Shown one piece after another: positions 1 through 11,299 of a stretch of 64,000 nt of DNA. Source of the stretch: Chalciporus piperatus. Lineage: Eukaryota > Basidiomycota > Agaricomycetes > Boletales > Boletaceae. How positions within the stretch are numbered: position 1 is the stretch's first letter; each line of letters starts with the position of its first letter. The notes under the pieces were generated by a model. It did not search any database. It had not been told where the DNA came from and saw only the letters and a program-made list of their open reading frames with translations. Where the stretch lies: the NCBI GenBank assembly GCA_038093975.1, contig JBBPTG010000025.1, forward strand, positions 1-64,000, in the 5' to 3' direction. Position numbers and translations under genes: made by a program.

Positions 1-1138
1 ATTCAGTGGGCCCAGTAGCCATTCTTTCGCCATTCGTCGGTCCATCTTCAGTGGGGGAACAGACCCACCTGGCTCACGTTCAGGGGCTCATAATCATTGC
101 ATTTCATGCAGTTCTTGAACGACGAGCGCTCTGATCCGCAGCTTGCAGTCCGAACAAGGCAAACCTACCGCGTCTTTCATCGGTCCGTGGGGAATGCTAC
201 GCATCGTTTGGAGTAAAAGGAAGCAGTGCCGGAGGTACGGGATCTCGTAGTCTTCCGTAGGTAGCAGGAAAATAATCGTTCCTACTCTTCTAAGAGATCT
301 CGAGGGATGAGCCAGTACCAATCTGAATCTGGCTGCGACGAGCGCGGAACGTTCCACAGTGCCAAGATATTGACATTGCCCTGGAGCAGTGCAGGGACTC
401 CTGGCTGACCTGGCAGTGGCATACGCTCAGGCATCCCATCCCATCAGTCCATTGCCGGGAGTCGGGACAAGCCCACTCCCAACTGCGAGCATCGCATCTA
501 CTGCGACTATCTCGGACCACCTCCTCGTGCTCGCAACCAAGACCCGTTCAACAAGTTCGGTGTTCGAATTCGACGTCTCGAGATCCGAGTTTCCGGCTCA
601 TCAAGCCCCATCCGAGCGATCGTGTTGAAGTTGGTTCAAGGTTTTGTGGTCGTGCGTTTCCGAACTCCGGCCCCGGCCTTCCGGGACGAGAAGAAGGCAG
701 TGGCTGCCAGCCTGAGTGGGAGAATATTCGGGATCATCGATGGCGCGAGACTGTTCGCTCGAGTTCAAGTTCTCTCCCGACGCGTGCCAAGAGCCTCGGT
801 TCGGATCCTTGGGAGTCCTGGGGAATGAGATTTGCTTGAATCGAATGAGGACTCGGATCCAAGAGTCCGTCGAATTAGACAAGCGAGCCGGATCACTGGA
901 CACTGTGGGAAGTAAACTCACTGGTATTCATGTAAAATATCAATGCAACCACGGAATTTCATTGATATACTCGCGGAAAGCCTACTCAACAGTTTTCAGT
1001 GAGTACACTGAATGCCACCAGTCAGTGTGTTTTGGAGCATCTCGCTCACCCGACATGCAGAAAGACACTGAACTTCAATGCCACCCCCTGTTGCAAACAT
1101 GAAAATCAATTATGTATCAACTACGTGATCCCTCTGAG
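1..1138. other. Gene-poor left edge, no supported gene
   Basis: No open frame here is long or recognisable. On the minus strand around 290-420 a stretch reads like protein (LALWNVPRSSQPDSDWYWLI, then a stop near 290). A second minus frame at 94-357 also looks protein-like, but the two do not join convincingly. They may be decayed fragments of a gene whose rest lies to the left or has been lost. I cannot name a family. Confidence 0.4.
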
Positions 1139-1850
1139 CTATTCCTCCAAGTCGGCAATCTCCCCCTCGTCCGAGCCATCTGATTCCTCATCCAAGTCGT
1201 CAGATCCCTCATCCAAGCTGTCGAATTCTGCCTTGTCAGTGGGTACAAAACTACTTTCCGCCGCAATGAGGCTCTACTCTCCCGATGATCAATCATGGCT
1301 TTACGTAGGACTTCGAACTAAATTTGAAGAACCTTTACTAGTAACCCGAAGTTATCATTCTATAAATTGGCGATAGGGAGGAAGATTGTCACTTCGCGAA
1401 ACAGTATCGACATACCAAATGTCAAAGCACCCTCAACCATGTTCTCCCCTACCCACAAACGAGCGACAAGCTTGAACCGCCGATACTCGATCTTGGCGAA
1501 CATTCTGGCAGGGACAGGCACAAACGCCACGACATACCACCCCCACATCCCGTCGCCGTCTATCATTGCGCCCACGTCTTTGATACGTGTATGCCGTCCG
1601 AGTCGGGGTCTATTTCAGCCGGTTTGTCAGTGGAGGATGTAGGGACGTCGACGCGTGAGCCTTTGTAGGCATAACCTCGATCGATGGGGAGGGTGGTGCA
1701 GACGATCTCGATATGGCGTACGTCAGCGAGTAAGAGGATGTCGAATGGTTGGGCTGAACATCGCAGGGTGGTAATCGATCTTGCAATCCATCCATGACTT
1801 GTTTGAAAAGTCGCGCGCGAGTGTCACGTGACCGTGTTGAGTCAGCCACC
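1139..1850 (-). other. Possible unrecognised gene or gene remnant
   Basis: Three protein-like stretches follow one another on the minus strand. The first (about 1740-1560) contains DVRHIEIVCTTLPIDRGYAY and runs into a stop. The second (about 1560-1385) contains WGWYVVAFVPVPARMFAKIE and VGENMVEGALTFGMS in another frame. The third (about 1275-1139) is a strongly acidic tail, FVPTDKAEFDSLDEGSDD, ending in a stop at 1139-1141. No splice pair of normal length joins the first two, because the gap between them would need an intron of under 30 bases. It is either a gene with a frameshift or one whose exons I cannot resolve. I do not recognise a family and assign no function. Confidence 0.25.
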
Positions 1851-1935
1851 CTTTGTACCTACGCTTGCTCGCTCACTTCCTTACCTCGGCCACACCACCA
1901 TTTTCCCCCAATCACCACCAGCCCCATTACTACCC

Positions 1936-1980
1936 CACCACCAACCTCACCCAGTAACCCAACAACAAAGATCATCAACA
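1936..1980 (+). repeat. 45-bp direct repeat, copy 1
   Basis: This segment begins CACCACCAACCTCACCC and ends AAGATCATCAACA. It matches 2118-2162 at 38 of 45 positions with no gap, counted by eye. It may be a local duplication. Neither copy lies in a recognisable gene. Confidence 0.5.
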
Positions 1981-2117
1981 CCGTGACCCGGGTGAGTCAC
2001 CCCACTCGCCTGACTTGACACTTTAAAAACTGCACCCAGCACGCTCTGCCAAATGCAGCGTGAAAAAGTTCCGGAAACACCTCCCAAACCCAGCCCGACC
2101 CTCTTCATCAATACGCG

Positions 2118-2162
2118 CACCACCTACCTCACCCGGCAACCCAAAAATGAAGATCAGCAACA
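2118..2162 (+). repeat. 45-bp direct repeat, copy 2
   Basis: Second copy of the unit at 1936-1980, beginning CACCACCTACCTCACCC and ending AAGATCAGCAACA. The two starts are 182 bp apart and in the same orientation. Flanking sequence is not obviously similar. Confidence 0.5.
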
Positions 2163-3583
2163 TTGAGTGCTGGGGGCTCTGAACATCAAGCGGCGAAAAA
2201 CGGTACAGTCGGACATCCGGGAGATCCAACACACTGGCAAGACACACCTGCCGCGATCACCAGCTCCTCATCGCAGAGCAAGCCCAAATGATCGAGGGCC
2301 AGCACCTGCCGCACGAACAAAGGGGAGTAACGGATCGCGACAACGTTATCCTCACACCTACAGACTATTTCTCCACTGGTAAACCACATTATTCCTTCCT
2401 GTCTCTCTCGCTTGTTCCCCTCGCCATATAGCCTGGATCAATTTCCATATCAAATATATATTTTCTGGGACGCGTACAAAAGAGCATGTTTTTAAGTGGG
2501 CTTGTGGTTGATATTCGATGGTAACATTCACTCTTAACCGGCAATTGTTTCACTGGAATTAAGGCCATATATCACTCGTAAAACACTGTTCTCGACAATA
2601 ATTTTCACCTACCATGGAAGAGCCGGCGCCGGGGTTGACCTGGAGCCCAACCATTCAGATTATCATCTCCCCCCAAGAAGGGATACTAGTATACGACTGT
2701 CATCTCAATGGAATGGGCCAATGACAATTCGCAATGTGTTATGACGATGGTGAGGTCGCGAAACATTTGGGTAGGATTCGAAGACGGATCAGAACCACAA
2801 TTATCCAGCGCTAGTGACTCCACAAAGGTCGACGTCCCATGGGTAGACCGGCACGTCTCCAGTACCGGCATGTCCTTCGGCAAAAGGTCCAGACCATTGA
2901 CGTAGAAGTGGATTCTGAGCTCCATCAACTGACTGATGTGAAGGTAGTAAGAATTTAAAGGTTGCCTCTCTTCGGCGTAGCTCAGAATGCACTGAGTGGT
3001 AAGTATGGTTCGCCATCAGGGTCATCATCTTGTACTCAATGAGGAAGGGAGACGAGGTGTCTTATTGTTTCATGAGGGGCACGCACCTTTTGCAGCTATA
3101 TAAGTGCAGATGTCAGTTGCTGTTAATTGCCTCCTGCTGAAGCAAGTGCCAGGCCAAGGCAAACTCAAGGCTGTTCGAAGCACCGCTGCAATTCACTTGA
3201 AACATTTCCGCCACTACACGTTCGTGAGTCGGATCTTCTCCCCTGGGTGAAGCAAAGGGTTAGGATGAAGACGCTCGTTCAAGGTTGTTTACTAAGGTGG
3301 TACGCCCAGGATAAAGCGAGGTTCCGGGAGCAAACCTTTGGGCACGCTCATTGGAGTCCAAGCTTTGCTCTAGTCGAGATATATATGTGGCGTCACGGCT
3401 GCGAGTATCACAGTATTGTACATGGGTATCGAGACAAACTCTCAGTGTGCAGTCCGTAAAGATGCATGAAAGCCTAACCAAGCGAAAGATCGTGACTGTC
3501 ATGAAGACAAAGTTCCAACCCCACATTGCAGTCATAGTCGATCAATGACCTACGCATCGCATAGATGATCTTCTGCTGCGGGC

Positions 3584-5290
3584 TCAGGCATACAGCGTGT
3601 TCATTTCAACCTTTGGAAGACGACAATCCCTCGTTCCTAGGAGCCGAATCATACCTCAAAACCACGAAACGAACATAATATGCGATACTAGCTCTCACCT
3701 GCATGACGAAATGGAAATCCGCCTTCTTTTTGACCCCACCACATCGTAGGAGACCACTCGTCTATCAAATTTGCAAGAGTCTGGACGTGTCCATATGTGG
3801 CCGGTTGTGGTCCTTTCGGTCGGTATAAAGAAATAAAGATGAACGTCAGGGAGAACACCAAAAGCGCGCCAGAATAGTTGAGGATCTATCGATCGAATGG
3901 TGTCAATGGGGCATGTAACAAATGACATGCATAACTCTTACCTGGAATGGGAACATACTGACGGCGATGGCTGTCAGGAAACCATCCTGTGCCGTTCCAG
4001 CTAATCCGATTGCGAGCCCGAGCATCCAATCTATTGTCCGTGACTGATAAGTAAGCTCCAGATGAGTTAACAAGCGTGGTTTAACTCACGGAGCAGAGGC
4101 TTCGAACAGAGTAAAGCAAAATTGAGAGGACGGCCGAAGACGGGAGCCAAAGGATGCATCGAGATGGTCGTACCCTGAGGCGTCGCCGCATTTCTCCATA
4201 CCCGTTCGTCGCGAATGACGTTGGCAACAAGCTCCGAGCAGTGGAGGACCAGCGTCAGAGGTCCTTGTATGCACGCCATACTGCTATAGTACAAAACCCA
4301 ATACCAATACACCCCACCTCTCGTGAGGGGTATGGAATACGCGACGACGTGCGACTGAGCTTGCGGGAAGAATGACCACGATTGTATGGCATGAAGGATG
4401 TCGGGGTCGCTGATGCTCATTGTGGTGATACCCCACACAATACAGCCGACCGTAAGCACGCAAAGCGTAAGAACAACCTTTCTGACGCTTGGATGTGCTC
4501 GCCACGCGGACGGCTGTGTTCGCGATGCCATCGCCGGGCCACGAGAGGAAGTGTCGCCGACACCATGCATGCATTGTCCCGGCTCCGGAAGGATGCGAGC
4601 GTGATGCACGAGCGCAGCGGTGATGTCAAACGGAGAGGAGCTCCACGTCAAGATGTCGGCAGATCGCATGCTAAGGAGTGCGATAAATGCTTGTAGCAGT
4701 AGGGAAACGCCCAAGACTATTAGGGGAACGTCGCTGACGCATATTGCGAGGCCAGCATCCGTAACACCGCTTGAAGATTCCATGTTGACTGATAGGGTCA
4801 CGAGCAAACTTGAGCTGTAGGAGACGATCAATAGGATCGCCATCACGAGATTGCATAAGGTGCCGTTGGGGTTGAATAAGCCACTCGCTGCAGAAAGCAA
4901 GCGAAGGTTCGTATTGAAGCGTAGGCGCTGCTCGGTGGCAAGTGCAGAGCGTAAGGCGATCGCGTGAACGAAACCGATTGCTTCGGTACAAGCTGTGACC
5001 ATCAAGTTAAGCCCTAGACAGATGAGCTCCTTCTCCCAACTGTTCCTGAGAGATACCACCACCACTCCGGAGGATATCGCATTTTTGGACAGGAAAATCA
5101 TGACACCCTCGAAAATGCAGGCCCAGCCGAACACGACGGCGAACCCGACCCCCACGAGGCCAACTTTGCGAGATAGATTGCTCCGGTCATAGAATTCGGG
5201 GCCCGTAGTTTGTTTTGGCTTGAAGTAAACCGGCTCAAAGGCAGTTGTTGCAAGACTGTATCTGCTAGAGTGTGTCGAGGGAACATGCAT
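3584..5290 (-). CDS. Multi-pass membrane protein, fungal, function unknown
   Basis: A long first exon (start codon at 5290, peptide MHVPSTHSSRYS) encodes about 400 residues with at least six hydrophobic segments, for example VGFAVVFGWACIFEGVMIFL and LVMAILLIVSYSSSLLVTLS. Polar loops separate them. The exon ends at a GTGAGT donor near 4090. Three shorter exons can then be joined in frame. They carry RTIDWMLGLAIGLAGTAQD, a final hydrophobic stretch NYSGALLVFSLTFISLY, and the tail RDCRLPKVEMNTLYA before the stop at 3584-3586. The frame stays open further upstream to a TTG, but 5290 is the first in-frame ATG I see. It resembles membrane proteins of unknown function that are common in agarics. Transport or signalling is possible but not shown. 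Confidence 0.7.
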
Positions 5291-6192
5291 GTCGTTGAAG
5301 GGAGAGGGAACAAACCAGTGTCCACCTGGCAAGTCTGGATCCAGGCATGATCAAATCCAGGTACAGGGACCAAGTGAGTTTGAGCGGGCGGCAACACTCA
5401 TCCACGTGTAGTGACTAGTCACTGTCAGGTTCTCGTTCCCCGAAACACGGGGGATTATTAGTCTGGCTATATCACCGGCAACTAGTACCCACTGGAACTC
5501 TGGATGGAACCTAGAGTTTGTCCGCTCCTCGCTCGGTGCGTCAACTGCAGCAGACAATCCACCAATCCAACCGAAGAAAGGATCGCGTACCTGTCGAGTG
5601 AGAGGATGCAGCGGACCCTAAAACTTGATGTTGAAGCAGTGTACATACTCAAGGGTCATCTGGGTCCAGCACGCTCTACTTACAGCACTTTATCCTTGGC
5701 TTGCCCATTCTAGATCACCCCTCTCCTGCCACAGCACATTGGCAGGAGTAATGAGCCTGACGGTGGGGGGGGCTGCAAGAGCCTCGAGACTGTTGGATTA
5801 TGATTTCACGGTTGAAAAGGTGGTGTTAACGTTCTGGGTGCAACAAGCTTGTTCCGAAAACATCGTTCGCCGCGCTAGACGCAACTTTCCTCAAACGTCT
5901 GAACTTTCAAATTGTACTGCGATGGATGGTACTAACATTAGTACTAGCTAATGCTAACGAGTGCTGAGCGCTACGATATTGAGATGATATTGGGCCGATC
6001 CTTCTCCGAAGCTTCGAGAATGTTCTCCTTCTACAGCCCTCCGCGAAAGAGGATATATCTTTGGGGATATAATAGCAGGAGACGACATACAAGTTCTGAC
6101 TCTCCAACCTTACATCGCAGTGCAAATAACTCTGTACAGTCTCAAGTCCCCAACTATCCTTGATCACACTACCCTAAAGTTTGAACGAACAT
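5291..6192. other. Divergent promoter region, membrane protein and STI1
   Basis: This 900-bp interval separates two genes read outward. I see no coding exon in it. Its STI1-proximal part holds a heat-shock element at 6008-6025, annotated separately. Confidence 0.5.
6008..6025 (+). promoter_or_regulatory. Heat-shock element upstream of STI1
   Basis: The sequence GAAGCTTCGAGAATGTTC holds four perfect alternating units (GAA nn TTC nn GAA nn TTC) with 2-base spacing, the canonical binding site for trimeric Hsf1. Further TTC triplets flank it at 6002 and 6029 with imperfect spacing. It lies about 168 bp before the STI1 start codon. STI1 is a classical Hsf1 target in fungi, so heat induction is a sound inference. 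Confidence 0.75.
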
Positions 6193-8411
6193 ATGTCCGA
6201 CGTAAGTATGACTCCACTCAACCAATCCGTCCGATCTATCGACAACGTTAACCTTACCCTCTTCAGGCAAACGCTCTCAAAGATCAGGGAAACAAGGCCT
6301 TTGCGGCTAAAGACTATGACAAGGCGATCGAACTTTTCACCGCAGCCATCGCCATCGACCCCTCGAATCATGTCCTCTTCTCGAACCGTAGTGCTGCCAA
6401 GGCTGGCAAGAAATCCTGGGGTGCTGCACTAGAGGATGCTGAACAGGTTCGTTTTCAAGAGATTCGATCGTGTTTGCTGAAGGTGAATCATTCTCCAGTG
6501 CGTCAGTCTCAACCCTAGTTGGGGAAAGGGCTATGCTAGGCAAGGTGCCGCTTTGCATGGGGCTCGGCGATACGACGAAGCCATTGCTGCATACGAGAAA
6601 GGTATTCAGTACGAGGACAGCCCAGCTCTTCGCAAGGGTCTTCAAGAGGTGAAGGATGCTCAAGGTTCGTTTGCATCGGTTGCGTCATTCAAGTTGGCGA
6701 TGGAACACTAATGAATCTACAGCCAAAGAGACCAGCGGAGGGGGCGAGCTCGGACTCGGAAAGATATTCTCAGACCCCAATCTCATCGGAAAGCTCGCAG
6801 CAAACCCTCGCACACAAAAGCATCTTGCAGACCCTGCGTTCGTTCAGAAAGTACGCGATCTCAATGACACTCTTTTTGAATCCATCTAACCCATCTATCG
6901 TCAACCTCAGCTCCAATTGATGCAACAAAACCCCAAGCTTGCTGAATCGTAAGCCACGGATCGAAGTCTTTGTCTCCACTGTACTGACTTGCAACCAGTG
7001 CTCTGAGTTCGGATGCAAGGATGATTGACGTCCTTGGCGTTGCAATGGGTATCGACATACAAGGATTCTCTCGCGACGAAGGCTCGAGTGATCTTCCTCC
7101 CGACTTTCAACAGACCTCCCCACCACCATCTCCCCCTCGTCCCACCCCGACACCTTCATCCTCGAGCTCCAGGAGCAAGCCAACTCCACCTCCCGCACCA
7201 GAACCAGCACCAGCACCAGCACAGCGGGACGTCGAGATGACGGATGGAGATGTCGAAGAAGCAAAAGCCAAGGCCGATGCACTTGCTGCGAAGACCAAGG
7301 GCTCCGAGTTCTACAAGCAACGACAATTCGACGAGGCAGCAGCGGCTTTCTCACAGGCCTGGGATCTCTGGCCAAAGGACATCACCTTCCTTACCAATCT
7401 CGGTGCGGTGTACTTTGAACAGGGAGAGTATGACAAGTGTATCGAAATTTGCGAGAAGGCGGTTGATGAGGGACGAGAGGTAAGTTTCTCTTTTTGCGTG
7501 TGCAACAGCTTCTACGATTTCAATACGTCCTTCAGCTCCGTGTCGACTTCAAGCTCCTCGCAAAGGCATATGGACGTATCGGCTCGGCCTATTCGCAGAA
7601 GGGCGACCTTCCCTCGGCCAAAAAGTTTTTCCAAAAGTCACTGGCTGAACACCGTGATGCTGCCATCCTCAGCAAGCTTCAGGCAACCGAAAAAGCCATC
7701 GTAGAGGCAGAACGTCAAGCATACATCGACCCCACCCAGTCGGCGGCAGCTCGTGAAGAGGGTAACGCTGCATTCAAGTCTGGAGACTTCGCGGGCGCTG
7801 TCAAACTCTACACCGAGAGCATAAAGCGTGATCCATCGGATGCCAGAGGGTACAACAACCGCGCGGCAGCATACTTGAAGCTTATCGCGTTCGCCGAGGC
7901 CCTCAAGGATGCCAATGAGGCTATCAAGGTTGATCCTACCTTTGGTGGGTAAACTCTGATGGTGCATGGAACATTGCTAATTTGAGACGATAGTCAAGGC
8001 TCACATTCGTAAAGCCTCGATTTTGCACTCGATGCGCGAGTTTAGCAAGGCACTTGAGGCTCTGCAGGCCGCGACGTCAGCCGACACTGCCAATGCACAC
8101 GCCACTGAGATCCAGGCTCAGGAGATGAAGACGCAAGAAGCGCTCTTCGCTCAGCGTTCAGTGGAGACCGAAGAACAGGCACTCGAGCGAGCGATGAAGG
8201 ATCCAGAAGTTGCCGTATGTTCTCTCGGTCTATCTTGACGACATGATACTCACCAAAATTTACGTAGACTATCATGAGCGACCCCGTCATGCAACAGATT
8301 CTGCAACAAGCGCAGAGCAACCCCGGAGCATTGCAGGACCACATGAAGAACCCCGTCATTCGGGAGAAGATTGTCAAGCTCATCAATGCAGGAATCATCA
8401 GGACGCGGTAG
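6193..8411 (+). CDS. STI1: Hsp70-Hsp90 organising co-chaperone Sti1/Hop
   Basis: Sti1 holds Hsp70 and Hsp90 together in the cytosol and passes clients between them. The first exon is only nine bases (Met-Ser-Asp) and is followed by GTAAGT. The joined protein shows the full family order: TPR1 (ALKDQGNKAFAAKDYDKAIE), a DP1-type linker (SDPNLIGKLAANPRTQKHLA), a proline/serine linker, TPR2A (GSEFYKQRQFDEAAAAFSQA), TPR2B (AAREEGNAAFKSGDFAGAVK) and DP2 near the end (MSDPVMQQILQQAQSNPGAL). The C-terminus, LINAGIIRTR, is nearly invariant in the family. Length is about 580 residues, as expected. At least six introns of 50-70 bases interrupt it. A perfect heat-shock element lies upstream. Confidence in identity is very high; some exon borders are inferred. 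Confidence 0.96.
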
Positions 8412-8554
8412 AGATGCTCTGGATGGTGTGTTGCATGAACTTTCCTGGTTTGTACGCGTACGGTACACTTGTGATTGTATGAATAATACAGAATCTCTTA
8501 TCATCTTTGGTCCCTTGATAACAGAAAGCCTCTAAGCAATTTGAGATGACTGCT

Positions 8555-10047
8555 TTACCCGGAACGAAGTTTACCGTTCTCCCAAGAACAATCTAACAAT
8601 CCGCCCTCTTTCGTTTCAAACACGGATAGCACGGCTTGGACGTGCTGCTTCCATTTCTCGTCGTCCCCAAGGCCCTGTTTATCAATCGCATACCAAAACC
8701 GCGCGTTTTCGTGCACGTCTTGCAGCGAACTGAGTCCCACGACGGTCGGTATCTCCACCTCCCTCGCCTTCTGGAAGGCATACTCCAAAGCCAGCCCGGG
8801 CAGACCCACACCGTTCGTCTCACATACTTCAACAGATTCCTTGACCGCGGCCTGGATGCTCGCTGATGCAGGATGCCAAACGGGCGGAGCGGGGGTGAGA
8901 AGGCCCATGCTGAGAGGCGACGCAGTCACGACTTGCTTTACGCCAGCGCGTTCCCCGAAGGCGGTCTTGAAGTCCAAAAGCGTCCGATTCTGGAGGTTGA
9001 GATGGGAATACGACATCACGACGTCCAGAGGCTTGTACGGAGCCGTGTTCTTGACCAGGATCGCAAGTCGCAATAGGGTAGGCAACGGGAAACCTGGGCG
9101 ATTTCTTTTTTTTCGTAACTTGGATCACGTTGGAATGGAACAACGGGGGTGGACTTACCGCTGATACCCACTCGTTTGACAACGCCAGCCTCCTGCTGTT
9201 TCCTCAACTCTCCAATCGCAGCCAAAATCTCCTGATCTCCATCTCCATATACCACACCCTCCTGACCCTCTGCAAGGCCATACGCCTCTGCCTCTGCACC
9301 CAACGCACCCCGATGATCGCCCGACGTCCTCGGGGCCTTTGACTCGGCGATAAACTCGACGTCATGCACATAGACGGTATCGAGATACGTCGTATGCAAT
9401 CGCGTCAAACTTCGTGCAATGCTCTTGCGAACACCTTCGGGGGTATAGTCGAATGCATCCCTCGTGTTTCCGAACCGGCCACATTTCGTGAACTGGATTG
9501 GATCAACGTGGGTTCAAGGGTATCTTTTGAATGGAGAGGGAGATGTGAGTGTGGAGACGCACGATTTGATAAGAGGAACGAGGGAATTCGTCTGCAAGGG
9601 CGTGCAGTGCGTTTCCGAGAATTATCTCGGACGGTCCGTAGTATGGCGAAGTATCAAAGGCGTTGAAGCCATACCTATCCGGATATCGAGTCATTATGTG
9701 TATGGGCCAACGATCAAGTGGGACATCGCGAACTCACCTTAACGCAAGCCTCGTCACCCGAAGAGGCATCACACTACTGATGTGTTCATCGTTGTTATAA
9801 AACCCCGAGAACGACGCTGCACCAAACACGACGCCAGGAATCTTGGGCAATTCAGAATCAGCAGGCCCATAGCGAGCAGTCTAACGCAAAACGATGGTCA
9901 GTTCATACGCGACACGAGAGAATGAAAACCGCGATCGATATTTACGATGATATTCTGATCTATCGCCTTGTCTGCTTCCTCGTCAGGGATAGATGCCAAA
10001 GGTGGAAGTGGAAAAGTGGGCTGTGGGGCATCCAATCGTTCGACCAT
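8555..10047 (-). CDS. ARA2: Aldo/keto reductase, NAD-dependent D-arabinose dehydrogenase-like
   Basis: The start codon at 10047 opens the peptide MVERLDAPQPTFPLPPLASI. The next exons give the family catalytic Asp and Tyr in FNAFDTSPYYGPSEIILGNA and the catalytic Lys in FTKCGRFGNTRDAFDYTPEG. Then come LDTVYVHDVEFI and the cofactor-binding half (VVTASPLSMGLLTPAPPVWH). This combination matches yeast Ara2, which oxidises D-arabinose to the lactone used for D-erythroascorbate in the cytosol. Related L-galactose and L-fucose dehydrogenases share the same motifs, so the exact sugar is not settled. The gene converges with STI1, with 143 bp between stop codons. Confidence 0.88.
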
Positions 10048-10331
10048 GATCGTCACTGGTGAAATTATCCTGAATCGATGGTATAGAGATGGATATGATG
10101 ATAGCAGGTCCAGTACGAGCAGTCACTCAGTCGACTTTATAACCTCCATCCGGGCCGGGTACAAGTCGATCAGATCACATGGAACTTGAAACCAACCGAG
10201 ATGGCCCTCCAGTCACTCCATGACTGAATAAAAGAGGAATAAAAAAAAGAATTGTAATTGGCATCTCTATAACACAAAAGGGAACAACTTGAAGCAGCCA
10301 TGGAATCAAAACGCAACCACTTTTGACTGGT

Positions 10332-10799
10332 TTATAGCTTGTCGCGGGACCAACTGAGGATGACTACATGCATTAGAGGGCGAGGATTGGAGATGGAGTG
10401 AACCATACGAACCTCTTCTGGAACTTGCCAGATGGGTCCATCAATTTGATGTTCTCGTCGGGTTTGACGTCGTTCCATGGCGTAGGGTTGCTCTTTGTCC
10501 AAACGACTGTTGCACCGCACGTTCAATTCGAGTAATTCATGCAAAGTTGGCGAGAGAGCTCACCTGTAGGTCCGAGGGCGAGACGTGTCAGATACCAGCC
10601 AGCACCACCGACAGCCAAACCGATAACGGCGTAGCTGGAATAAAATCAGTGTAGTGAATTTGGTCGGGAAGAGAGATGTGCATACAGTGGTATGGCCTGT
10701 AGACTACTGTGAGCAATTTGAAAGCGAAGACAAAAAAGTGGACTGTACCTCGACGGCGTACCAGTTTCGCATGAACTGTCGCATACCTTTGCTAGCCAT
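10332..10799 (-). CDS. MLRQ/NDUFA4-like (B12D family) mitochondrial protein
   Basis: A small multi-exon gene. It starts MASKGMRQFMRNWYAVE at 10799 and continues through a single membrane helix (AVIGLAVGGAGWYLTRLALG). It then reads WTKSNPTPWNDVKPDENIKL, LMDPSGKFQKR and the end SWSRDKL. This order of short basic N-terminus, one helix, WxxxNPxPWN and a basic tail is that of the MLRQ subunit family. Members were first assigned to complex I, and the animal orthologue NDUFA4 is now placed with cytochrome c oxidase. It should be an inner-membrane protein of the respiratory chain. At least three short introns are needed. The final splice uses the acceptor that leaves SWSRDKL; an acceptor a few bases earlier would give a different tail. 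Confidence 0.82.
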
Positions 10800-11299
10800 G
10801 TTCGATGGTCGATGTTATGTGCGAGTTTTCAACGTTGCAACGCTCAAGTTAACCAAGCTCACACTACACTTTCCGGTTTCCCACGCTGTTACAAGCGTGC
10901 CGGAAACTGCCGATACCGCACAAGTCAAACATACCGAGTTGAGAGAAAGCCATAGACATATATTGGTCGAGAACAAAAAAGATAAGCATGAACAATGTCC
11001 TTTTCGAAACGTGGATGGTATAAAAATACAACGACAACAGTATTGGCACATCGTGACGAGACTTCCCCCACAAGCGACACCGCAGGTCACAGCAGGATAC
11101 ACGAAAACGGATGGCGGCAGGAAAAGACAAGAAATATGTCACAGGCCAACCGGGGGAGGGGTCAAAGTGTCAAAGGGGGCATAGTAGCATAGTTGGTGAA
11201 AGAGGGAAAAGAGACATAGGTGGGCATGGTCTGCATGGACAGCAAGATGCGACCCGTCGTCGCATGCGGGAATATGCAACAGAAAAGGTTACACTCACG
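10800..11299. other. Intergenic, no gene seen
   Basis: This holds the promoter of the MLRQ-like gene and the 3' flank of the coiled-coil gene that stops at 11300. A plus-strand open frame of about 176 codons overlaps both but has no protein-like features. Confidence 0.5.

Larger units (their letters stand above)
1851..3583. other. Long non-coding stretch with a diverged direct repeat
   Basis: Short open frames on both strands have no recognisable content and no plausible exon joins. The interval holds the direct repeat described separately (1936-1980 and 2118-2162) and AT-rich sequence around 2440-2580. Its right end is the 3' flank of the membrane protein gene that stops at 3584. Confidence 0.4.

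Noticed and set aside
10654..11184. 176-codon plus-strand frame
   Set aside because: It crosses the MLRQ-like gene start and its promoter; composition is not protein-like and no homologue is recognised.
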